Source of the DNA: Fen-1077 sp964462865
GTDB taxonomy: Bacteria > Chloroflexota > Dehalococcoidia > Dehalococcoidales > RBG-16-60-22
DNA: 6,462 bases
Assembly (NCBI GenBank): GCA_964462865.1
Contig: CAYWZO010000082.1
Location: 1 to 6,462 of the forward strand
Reading direction: 5' to 3'
Positions 1 to 4,972 of the stretch are shown piece by piece. Position 1 is the first letter of the stretch; the number at the start of each line of letters is the position of its first letter. Below the pieces are notes generated by a model. That model had not been told where the DNA came from. It searched no databases and was given only the letters and a program-made list of their open reading frames with translations. Made by a program: the position numbers and the translations under genes.

Positions 1-98
1 CACGTCACAGGCTCAAGACGGGTGTCAAATCGGCCACCTATCATATGCTGGAGGTAGACCGGAAAAGCAACCGGGTGCGCGTAATATTTGATATATGA
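1..98 (+). CDS. Archease, C-terminal end (5' truncated by window edge)
   Basis: Reading from base 3, an open frame gives 31 residues and stops at TGA 96-98. The residues include SATYHMLEV and end in VIFDI. Archease proteins (PF01951) characteristically finish with a K-A-x-T-Y-H...V motif and a C-terminal V-x-FD-[IV]. Archease activates RtcB, speeding its guanylylation and allowing multiple turnover in tRNA splicing and RNA repair. From family knowledge, the terminal Asp helps bind a metal ion. The rest of the gene lies left of the window. The next gene, 32 nt downstream on the same strand, is rtcB, its known partner, which strongly supports this reading of a short fragment. The two are probably co-transcribed. 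Confidence 0.87.
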   Translation, partial: RHRLKTGVKSATYHMLEVDRKSNRVRVIFDI

Positions 99-130
99 AA
101 TTACCGTCGTAATAAGTCAGGAGGTGGGTT

Positions 131-1588
131 ATGCCAGGGTGGAGCGGAAAACTGGAAAAGGTTGACGATTATCGCTGGCGCATACCTAAAAGCTACAAGG
201 CAGGCATGCGGGTGGACGGCCTCATCTACGCCGATGAAGGCATGCTGCGGCATATTATCGACGACCAGGCACCGGAGCAGGTAGCCAACGTGGCCTTTCT
301 GCCCGGCATCGTGGGCGACTCCCTGGCCATGCCGGATATCCACTGGGGCTACGGCTTCGCCATCGGCGGGGTGGCGGCAACACGCATTAGCGACGGCGTC
401 GTCTCGCCGGGCGGGGTGGGCTTCGATATCAACTGCGGCGTCCGCCTGATGCGCACCAACCTCACCGGTGAGGAAGTCCGGCCACGCATCAAGCAACTTG
501 CCGATGCCCTCTTCAACGCCGTCCCTTCGGGGCTGGGCTCGAAAGGGAAAATTAAACTGAACTCCCGGGAGATGGATGACGTACTGGTCAAAGGGTCGCG
601 CTGGGCGGTCAACAACGGCTATGGTCGTAATGAAGACCTGCTCACCACCGAGGAAGGTGGTGAAATACCCGGTGCTGACCCCGACCGCGTCAGCGGCCGG
701 GCCAAAGAACGCGGCATCCCGCAACTGGGCACCCTCGGCTCTGGCAACCACTTTCTGGAGGTCGCCCTCATAGATGAAATTTACGAGCCGGAAATCGCCC
801 GCGTCATGGGCCTCGAACGCTTGGGACAGGTGGTGCTTTACGTCCACTGCGGCTCGCGGGGGCTGGGCCATCAGGTCGCTGGCGACTACATTAAAGAGAT
901 GCTCCGGGCGATGCCGAAGTACGGCATCCAGGTGCCGGACCGCCAGCTGGCCTGCGCCCCGGTGGACTCCGCGGAAGGCCAGGCTTACCTCGCCGCCATG
1001 CGCTGCGCCGCCAACTACGCCTGGGCCAACCGCCAGTGCATCAACCACTGGGTGCGCGAGGCGTTCTCCCGCGTCCTGGAAATCGGCGATACAAAAGCGG
1101 GGCTGGAGCTCATTTACGACGTCACCCACAATATCGCTAAAATCGAAGAACACGAAGTGGAAGGAAAAAAGGTGAAGCTCTGCGTGCACCGCAAGGGGGC
1201 CACCCGCGCTTTTCCACCCGGCCACCCGGACGTGCCGCCGCAGTATGCGAAAATCGGGCAGCCCATCCTTATCCCCGGGGACATGGGGCGGGTGTCTTAT
1301 GTGCTGGCAGGCACCGAGCGGGCGATGCAGGAGACATGGGGCTCGACCTGTCACGGCGCCGGGCGGATGCAGAGCCGGGCGGCGGCCAAGCGGCAGCTCC
1401 AGGGCCGCGACGTGCTGGCGGCGATGGAGGCTAAAGGCATAACCGTGCGCGCCGGCAGCCTCTCCGGCCTGGCCGAGGAGGCCTCGGAATCTTATAAGGA
1501 CGTTAACGACGTGGTGAACGTGGTGCAGGGCGCCGGCATCTCCAAAAAAGTCGCCCGCACCCGGCCGATAGCGGTGATAAAGGGGTAG
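131..1588 (+). CDS. rtcB: RNA-splicing ligase RtcB (archaeal-type length)
   Basis: GTP-dependent, Mn2+-dependent RNA ligase that joins 2',3'-cyclic phosphate or 3'-phosphate ends to 5'-OH ends in tRNA splicing and RNA repair. The protein has 485 residues, close to the archaeal form (about 480) and longer than E. coli RtcB (about 408). Expected metal and catalytic residues are all present: Asp99 and Cys102 in GFDINCG, Asn206 and His207 in GSGNHFLE, His239 in VHCGSRG, His333 in DVTHN. The guanylylated nucleophile is His408 in STCHGAGR. HRKGATRAFPPG at 353-364 is also typical, and a Lys lies next to last at the C-terminus as in archaeal homologues. No intein interrupts it. The ATG follows AGGAGG (119-124) with 6-nt spacing, which fixes the start. 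It sits between archease and a 90-codon gene, so the three look like one operon. Function is essentially certain. Confidence 0.98.
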   Translation: MPGWSGKLEKVDDYRWRIPKSYKAGMRVDGLIYADEGMLRHIIDDQAPEQVANVAFLPGIVGDSLAMPDIHWGYGFAIGGVAATRISDGVVSPGGVGFDINCGVRLMRTNLTGEEVRPRIKQLADALFNAVPSGLGSKGKIKLNSREMDDVLVKGSRWAVNNGYGRNEDLLTTEEGGEIPGADPDRVSGRAKERGIPQLGTLGSGNHFLEVALIDEIYEPEIARVMGLERLGQVVLYVHCGSRGLGHQVAGDYIKEMLRAMPKYGIQVPDRQLACAPVDSAEGQAYLAAMRCAANYAWANRQCINHWVREAFSRVLEIGDTKAGLELIYDVTHNIAKIEEHEVEGKKVKLCVHRKGATRAFPPGHPDVPPQYAKIGQPILIPGDMGRVSYVLAGTERAMQETWGSTCHGAGRMQSRAAAKRQLQGRDVLAAMEAKGITVRAGSLSGLAEEASESYKDVNDVVNVVQGAGISKKVARTRPIAVIKG

Positions 1589-1591
1589 AAA

Positions 1592-1864
1592 ATGGAGCCG
1601 AAATATTCGGTAGGTCAGCGGGTAAAATTCGTATTAATCGAGGGCTCTGACCCCGCTATCGACCGGCAAATCAATGCGCTGGCGGGCAAAACTGGCGTGA
1701 TAGTTAAGTCCTATTGCGTCACCCGGGATGAAATGCCGGACCTTATTAAATCGTTTATCTATACCGATGTTTATTCTTGTGACATTCAGCTTGATGATGG
1801 CGAAACAGTCCGCGGCATACCGGAGGCGGCTTTAGAACCGGATGATACCGTTGTATATGAGTAG
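1592..1864 (+). CDS. Hypothetical small protein following rtcB
   Basis: This 90-residue protein is not recognised. It begins 3 nt after the rtcB stop, so translation is probably coupled, and only a weak purine stretch (AGGGG at 1581-1585) lies ahead of its ATG. It has no signal peptide or membrane helix and is acidic. The pattern is a start of the type YSVGQRVKF, a central AGKTGVIVKSY (about 31-41), then YSCDIQLDDGETVRGIPEAALEP (about 61-83). Alternating beta strands with a central Gly-rich turn and a closing I-P-E-x-x-L-E-P resemble the small SH3-like/KOW beta-barrel proteins, some of which bind nucleic acid. That fold call is an inference from pattern only. The gene looks more AT-rich than rtcB by eye, so it may have joined the operon separately. 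The position suggests a role with RtcB/archease, but nothing in the sequence proves it. Confidence 0.8.
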   Translation: MEPKYSVGQRVKFVLIEGSDPAIDRQINALAGKTGVIVKSYCVTRDEMPDLIKSFIYTDVYSCDIQLDDGETVRGIPEAALEPDDTVVYE

Positions 1865-1871
1865 ATGCGCC

Positions 1872-1906
1872 ATTGCGCACCTGCGCTATCACGCAAATGC
1901 TATTCT
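1872..1906. repeat. 35-nt direct repeat, copy A
   Basis: This stretch matches 2392-2426 at 30 of 35 positions with no gaps and a constant offset of 520. It begins a few bases after the stop codon of the preceding 90-codon gene. The longest exact blocks are ATTGCGCA, CTGCGCT and AAATGCTATT. It carries GCGC words at 8-nt spacing (1867, 1875, 1883) that can form short hairpins. It may be part of a dispersed element or a 3'-end structure. No T-run follows, so it is not a classical terminator. Confidence 0.75.
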
Positions 1907-1914
1907 CCACTGCT

Positions 1915-1930
1915 GCCGGGCTTTTAGCCC
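1915..1930. repeat. 16-nt repeat GCCGGGCYTTTAGCCC, copy 1
   Basis: GCCGGGCTTTTAGCCC here matches 2063-2078 at 15 of 16 positions. The two copies flank the 74-bp palindrome at 1961-2034. The core GGGCT-TTT-AGCCC is itself a perfect 5-bp inverted repeat. The copies may belong to one larger composite repeat. Confidence 0.65.
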
Positions 1931-1940
1931 TGTTTGCTTT
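1918..1940 (+). terminator. Possible weak intrinsic terminator of the rtcB operon
   Basis: A 5-bp stem GGGCT/AGCCC with a TTT loop (1918-1930) is followed by the T-rich tail TGTTTGCTTT. It lies 54 nt after the last stop codon of the archease-rtcB operon, a suitable place. The stem is short and the tail interrupted, and the same hairpin recurs at 2066-2078 without a T-tail. It may therefore be only part of the repeat. Confidence 0.3.
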
Positions 1941-1960
1941 TGCTTGAATCCAGCACAAGC

Positions 1961-2034
1961 TGTCATTGCGAGGGGGCGCCAGACCCCGTGGCAATCTCGT
2001 AGATGGGGATTGCTTCGCTTCGCTCGCAACGACA
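1961..2034. repeat. Dispersed imperfect palindrome (TGTCATTGCGAG type)
   Basis: The ends are inverted repeats: TGTCATTGCGAG (1961-1972) against CTCGCAACGACA (2023-2034), 11 of 12 positions complementary. An inner arm pair GCAATC (1991-1996) and GATTGC (2008-2013) encloses the turn, and GGGG/CCCC can form a side hairpin (1972-1985). The design and wording (TTGCGAG, GTGGCAATCTC, GATTGCTTCGC) match a palindromic family that I know as common in the intergenic regions of many bacteria, including Dehalococcoidia and deltaproteobacteria. It has no coding capacity. It is MITE-like or REP-like and may shape mRNA ends. Confidence 0.8.
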
Positions 2035-2062
2035 TAATGAAAAACAACCAAATGCAAATAAT

Positions 2063-2078
2063 GCCGGGCCTTTAGCCC
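2063..2078. repeat. 16-nt repeat GCCGGGCYTTTAGCCC, copy 2
   Basis: GCCGGGCCTTTAGCCC is the second copy, 148 nt from the first, with one mismatch. A 4-bp stem GGGC/GCCC remains. It ends 1 nt before the -35 box of the next promoter. Confidence 0.65.
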
Positions 2079-2079
2079 C

Positions 2080-2109
2080 TTGACATAAGGCGGGCGGATG
2101 TTTTAAGAT
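2080..2109 (+). promoter_or_regulatory. Sigma70-type promoter for the 59-codon membrane protein
   Basis: A perfect -35 box TTGACA (2080-2085) is followed after 18 nt by TAAGAT (2104-2109), which matches the -10 consensus at 4 of 6 positions. It lies 45 nt ahead of a gene with a strong ribosome binding site and is oriented with it. The perfect -35 makes this credible. The -10 is mediocre, so regulation by an activator or repressor is possible. Confidence 0.55.
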
Positions 2110-2119
2110 AGTCCAACCA

Positions 2120-2134
2120 ATTCACCTGGTGAAT
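2120..2134. promoter_or_regulatory. Perfect 15-nt palindrome, candidate operator
   Basis: ATTCACC-T-GGTGAAT has two perfect 7-bp arms around one central base. It sits about 10 nt downstream of the -10 box and 20 nt ahead of the ATG, roughly at the start of the transcript, where a repressor would block initiation. As RNA it could form only a 5-bp hairpin. No regulator gene is visible nearby. Confidence 0.4.
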
Positions 2135-2154
2135 CAGACCCCAGGAGGTGTGCC

Positions 2155-2334
2155 ATGTTGCTTGCTTACCAGATTATTCTCATAATCGCCGGAGTCCTGG
2201 CTCTCTATGATGTGTTTCTGATGATTACGCACCGGCCCAACCCGGTAAAGGGGTGGCCTTTACCATGCCCCATGACTATGCTTTTTCTGGGCGTGGGGCT
2301 GATTCTGATGAGCATCGCCGGCATTATTGATTAA
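2155..2334 (+). CDS. Small two-helix membrane protein, 59 residues
   Basis: The ATG follows AGGAGGTG (2143-2150) with 4-nt spacing after a sigma70-like promoter, so this small gene is well supported despite its size. The product has two hydrophobic segments: about residues 4-24 (from YQIILIIAGVLAL onward) and about 41-58 (from TMLFLGVGLILM onward). They are joined by a short polar loop THRPNPVKGWPLPCP rich in proline, with one cysteine (Cys39). It is a predicted helical hairpin in the inner membrane. There is no recognisable signal peptidase site or catalytic motif. It stands alone between two repeats, with the convergent ATPase gene 74 nt beyond its stop. Function is unknown; no family is recognised. 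Confidence 0.75.
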   Translation: MLLAYQIILIIAGVLALYDVFLMITHRPNPVKGWPLPCPMTMLFLGVGLILMSIAGIID

Positions 2335-2391
2335 ACAGGAGAGAATACACTTAAGTCTTCGTAACCGCGACGCCAAACCTTACTTTGAGGA

Positions 2392-2426
2392 ATTGCGCAA
2401 CTGCGCTTTTACGGAAATGCTATTTT
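2392..2426. repeat. 35-nt direct repeat, copy B, overlapping an ATPase gene end
   Basis: Second copy of the repeat at 1872-1906, 30 of 35 identical. It overlaps the 3' end of the minus-strand ATPase gene: its complement encodes the last residues (KIAFP) and the TAA stop. The unit GCGC-AACT-GCGC-TTTT (2395-2410) could act as a weak hairpin with a short T-run for transcripts coming from the left. Confidence 0.75.
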
Positions 2427-3290
2427 ACTTACCTCCCGCAACCTCTCCAGCCCCTTAACCTCCTGCGGGAACATGGGCAGTTCGATTATCTCTAGATGAG
2501 CGTATTTTTCATGAATGTGCTTCAGGTACTGGCGCTGCTGCCGGGCTTTCGTGCGTAAAAAGTGCGACTCCTCGTTTTTCACCACATTATTGACGATTAA
2601 CCGCTTTACCTTAAGGCCGTACCGGTCCAGCTCCCGGAAGGTGCCCTCCAGCTGCACCACCGCCAGGGCCTCCGGTATCGTGACCATGGTAAAGTCCACC
2701 TCGTTACGCAGGAAGTCCATGTTCGCTTCGGACAGCGCCTCCCACCTTTTCAGGATTTCCAGGACCGGCTCGCGGCTGCCCCGCCCCAGCTTCAGTTTGG
2801 AGTAGATACGCGGCGCCATTTTAAGGTGCTTTCCCAGCAGGGCGGGCGTGGCCAGCAGCGAGAGCGTCTGCCCCAGCGGCGCCGTGTCCCAGACGATGTT
2901 CTCGAAAGCGCCGTGGTGAGCCGTCTCCCGGATGTAGTCCACCATGAACTCCTCGCCCAGGCCCGGCAGCACCGAGGTCATGAACTCCACGAAGTCCGGG
3001 TAATCAATATCGACGAAAGCCGAGAAGACCTGGTAGACGTCCCGGCCGAATTTCGCATCCCACATCGCTTTGACTTCCGCCTCGCCGATTTCGCGGATAA
3101 ACAGCCCCGGCAGGACTTCGTTCGGCTTGTTACCCACGGATATCTCGAAAATGTGAGCCAGGGACGGCGTGGCATCGGTGGAAATGGCCAGGGTACGCGC
3201 GCCGGCCGAGGCGTAATGCAGGGCCGCGGCGGCGGAGCAGGTCGTCTTGCCGACGCCCCCCTTGCCGGTAAACATGGTTACGGCTGGCAT
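2409..3290 (-). CDS. ArsA/Get3-family P-loop ATPase, single domain
   Basis: A 293-residue soluble ATPase of the SIMIBI class, related to ArsA and Get3/TRC40. Visible are the deviant Walker A GKGGVGKTT (9-17) with signature Lys10, a switch I segment STDATPSL (37-44) with Asp39, and a switch II segment DTAPLGQTL (135-143). Also present are VTIPEALAV (203-211), Asn234-Asn235 for the base, and the closing FPQEVKGLERL (274-284). Two things differ from Get3. The switch I has DATPSL instead of DPAHSL, and the CxxC zinc pair is gone: the matching stretch reads FLRTKAR. Dimerisation through zinc is thus unlikely. No arsB, arsD or arsC is nearby, so an arsenite pump role is not supported. The start retains the first beta strand but has no Shine-Dalgarno. 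It lies 47 nt after the lipoprotein gene on the same strand and may be on its transcript. The last codons come from a repeat. Cellular role unknown. Confidence 0.93.
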   Translation of the reverse strand: MPAVTMFTGKGGVGKTTCSAAAALHYASAGARTLAISTDATPSLAHIFEISVGNKPNEVLPGLFIREIGEAEVKAMWDAKFGRDVYQVFSAFVDIDYPDFVEFMTSVLPGLGEEFMVDYIRETAHHGAFENIVWDTAPLGQTLSLLATPALLGKHLKMAPRIYSKLKLGRGSREPVLEILKRWEALSEANMDFLRNEVDFTMVTIPEALAVVQLEGTFRELDRYGLKVKRLIVNNVVKNEESHFLRTKARQQRQYLKHIHEKYAHLEIIELPMFPQEVKGLERLREVSKIAFP

Positions 3291-3337
3291 GTAAGGATTT
3301 TAGCAAAAGAAGGGGGGCTTACGCTAACGGCCCACTT

Positions 3338-4828
3338 TTACGGCAGCACGAAGATCGGGCTGTCGGTCAGCCGCAGCGAGGCGGTGTCAATCGTCTTCTC
3401 GGCACCGGTGATATCGACAACTCTGACCTGGCCGGTAATCTCTGCCGGCAGGGTATCGTTGCCCCAGAGGGCGTAGACGGTCCTGCCGCCGATGGTGAAC
3501 CTGTACTGTCCTTCCTCGATATGCCAGTCGCCGACCTTTTCCCGGATTTTCTGCACGGAATCGCCCTTGGCCAGTTTTCCCAGTATATTGGCGACGGTCA
3601 GGTGCGCGTAGAAGAGGGCGGACTTTTCGCCTGAATTGGTAATCAGGGCCGACCTCTCGTCGAAAGGTATGCCCGGGTCGTAGCCCGGCGGTAGCTTGAT
3701 GTTGACGTAGAAGAGCTTGTCCGCGCCGCTGGCCAGGGCGAAGATATAGCTGCGGGCCAGGATTTTAGCGAAGTCCGCGTTATTGTAGCTCTGGGTCTGG
3801 CGCGCCTGCTGGTACTGCACCTCGGTGACCCAGATAGGCTTGCCCTGGAGGCCATTCTTCGCCAGGAGCTGCTTGAAGGCCGGGATGTTCAGGTGCTCGC
3901 CGTGTCCGATGGAGTGCATGTTCATGATGTCCAGGTACTGGCCGCCCCCCGCATCGAAGACGCCCTGCCACCAGGCCGCTGACTCGGCCATCATCCCCGC
4001 CATGCCGCCCTGCACGAGGTACGCTTCGGGGTCGGCCTGCTTGACCGCCTCGTAGGTGGCTTTAAGTACCTCGGCGTATTCGGCCGGCGTGCCCTGGAAA
4101 TAAATGGGCTCGGTCTGGAACTCTGGCTCGTTCATCAGCTCCCAGTGCTTGATGGGGACGGTCAGCCCCGGCATGTCGTCAAGGCTGTCGCCGTCATACC
4201 TCTCGACCAGCTTTTTAACGAAGTTCCGGTAGGCCTCCATGTCGCAGGGCTTGCCCTTGGTGGGCTGGGGGCCGCCTTTACCGGGAAGGCCGGACGGCTG
4301 CGGGCCGTGGCATTTAGCCTGGTCCCAGACGGCGAAAGGCTGGATGTTGGCCAGGACGTGCAGCCCGTAATCCTGCGCCTGAAGCACGTGCCGGTCTGTC
4401 TCGGAGAAGTCGAAGAACCCCGGCCTCTTTTCAATCATGTCCCACTGGAATAGCTCGAAGAACGGGCGGTCGAAAGCGCCGCCCGCCTCGCGGCTGGCCG
4501 AGAAGTCCCAGTGCGCCGGCATGAAGCCGAAGTGGTTTTGCATGGTCTCGGCAAAGTCGGCGGCGATGACGGTGGTCGCTATCGGCGGGAGGGCTGTCCC
4601 GGTTTCGGGTGGCCGAGCAGTTTTTTCAGGGACGGTCGTGGCTGACGATGTGGCCGCAGGAACGGTTTCCGGCGTTTTGCTGGCGGTGGGACTCGCCATC
4701 GTTGCGGCCGGAGCTGGGGTACTGACCGGAGACGTCGATGTCCCTGCCGGTGACTCTTGGCAAGCTCCGAGCGATAGAGCCAGTATCAGTATTACGATAG
4801 CCAGTACCTTTGAGCGTCTTGTCACCAT
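3338..4828 (-). CDS. Lipoprotein with clan GH-A glycoside hydrolase-like domain
   Basis: A 496-residue exported lipoprotein. Residues 1-22 are a signal peptide (MVTRRSK, then a hydrophobic run) ending in the lipobox LGAC with lipid-carrying Cys23. Residues 24-88 form a Ser/Thr/Pro/Ala-rich linker. From about 92 to 420 the sequence looks like a (beta/alpha)8 glycosidase of clan GH-A (GH5/GH39-like). FELFQWDMIEKRPGFFDFSETD marks the entry strands. HWELMNEPEF (228-237) carries the likely acid/base Glu234, and MHSIG includes His305. PIWVTEVQY (331-339) carries the likely nucleophile Glu336. A small C-terminal beta domain (about 430-496) follows. Cys173 and Cys195 bracket a Gly/Pro-rich loop. It probably acts on a glycan outside the cell; the substrate cannot be told. 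The start is set by AGGTGG 7 nt ahead and a promoter at 4867-4895. GTG as the second codon is an alternative start. Confidence 0.88.
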   Translation of the reverse strand: MVTRRSKVLAIVILILALSLGACQESPAGTSTSPVSTPAPAATMASPTASKTPETVPAATSSATTVPEKTARPPETGTALPPIATTVIAADFAETMQNHFGFMPAHWDFSASREAGGAFDRPFFELFQWDMIEKRPGFFDFSETDRHVLQAQDYGLHVLANIQPFAVWDQAKCHGPQPSGLPGKGGPQPTKGKPCDMEAYRNFVKKLVERYDGDSLDDMPGLTVPIKHWELMNEPEFQTEPIYFQGTPAEYAEVLKATYEAVKQADPEAYLVQGGMAGMMAESAAWWQGVFDAGGGQYLDIMNMHSIGHGEHLNIPAFKQLLAKNGLQGKPIWVTEVQYQQARQTQSYNNADFAKILARSYIFALASGADKLFYVNIKLPPGYDPGIPFDERSALITNSGEKSALFYAHLTVANILGKLAKGDSVQKIREKVGDWHIEEGQYRFTIGGRTVYALWGNDTLPAEITGQVRVVDITGAEKTIDTASLRLTDSPIFVLP

Positions 4829-4849
4829 CGGCGTGCCACCTGTCCATTA

Positions 4850-4858
4850 TTGTGACAA
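4850..4858. promoter_or_regulatory. Short palindrome TTGTGACAA at the lipoprotein transcript start
   Basis: TTGT-G-ACAA is a perfect 9-nt inverted repeat a few bases downstream of the predicted start of the minus-strand transcript. The position suits a repressor, but an element this short can arise by chance. Confidence 0.2.
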
Positions 4859-4866
4859 CTGGCTAT

Positions 4867-4895
4867 ACTTTAACCTTTTTTACGTTACTTGTCAA
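4867..4895 (-). promoter_or_regulatory. Sigma70-type promoter of the lipoprotein gene
   Basis: On the minus strand a perfect TTGACA (4895-4890) is followed by exactly 17 nt and then TAAAGT (4872-4867), 4 of 6 to the -10 consensus. Transcription would start near 4860, leaving a leader of about 32 nt with AGGTGG before the ATG. The same 144-bp spacer must drive the divergent gene at 4973, for which no convincing -35/-10 pair is seen. Confidence 0.65.
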
Positions 4896-4972
4896 CCGTT
4901 TCTGTTTAACGCACGGTGATTATGCTACCATAAAGATAAGCGTAGTGTCCGGTAACATTGAGGGGGTAAAGG

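Noticed and set aside
101..1354. A long open frame of about 417 codons antisense to rtcB
   Set aside because: It mirrors the high-GC codon bias of rtcB, has no known motif and no ribosome site. The sense strand carries every RtcB active-site residue.
131..1588. Intein insertion in rtcB
   Set aside because: Some archaeal RtcB proteins carry one, but here the spacing of active-site motifs matches an uninterrupted 480-residue enzyme.
1755..2075. Open frames of 77-100 codons over the repeat region after the 90-codon gene
   Set aside because: They read through the palindrome and direct repeats, lack ribosome sites, and the residues are translations of repeat sequence.
1865..2154. CRISPR array, tRNA or other structured RNA gene in the repeat-rich spacer
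   Set aside because: The repeats are too few, unevenly spaced and palindromic with no regular unique spacers. No cloverleaf or GTTCRA-type T-arm was seen.
2409..3290. Arsenite efflux ATPase (arsA) of an ars operon
   Set aside because: No arsB, arsC, arsD or arsR lies nearby, the protein is a single half rather than the two-domain pump ATPase, and the metal-binding cysteines are absent.
2826..3476. A 216-codon + strand frame across the ATPase and lipoprotein ends
   Set aside because: It spans two convincing minus-strand genes and their spacer, and its composition is typical of an antisense shadow.
4896..4972. Sigma70 promoter for the gene at 4973
   Set aside because: TATGCT at 4921-4926 and TAAAGA at 4931-4936 are weak -10 candidates with no acceptable -35 at 16-18 nt, so no call was made.
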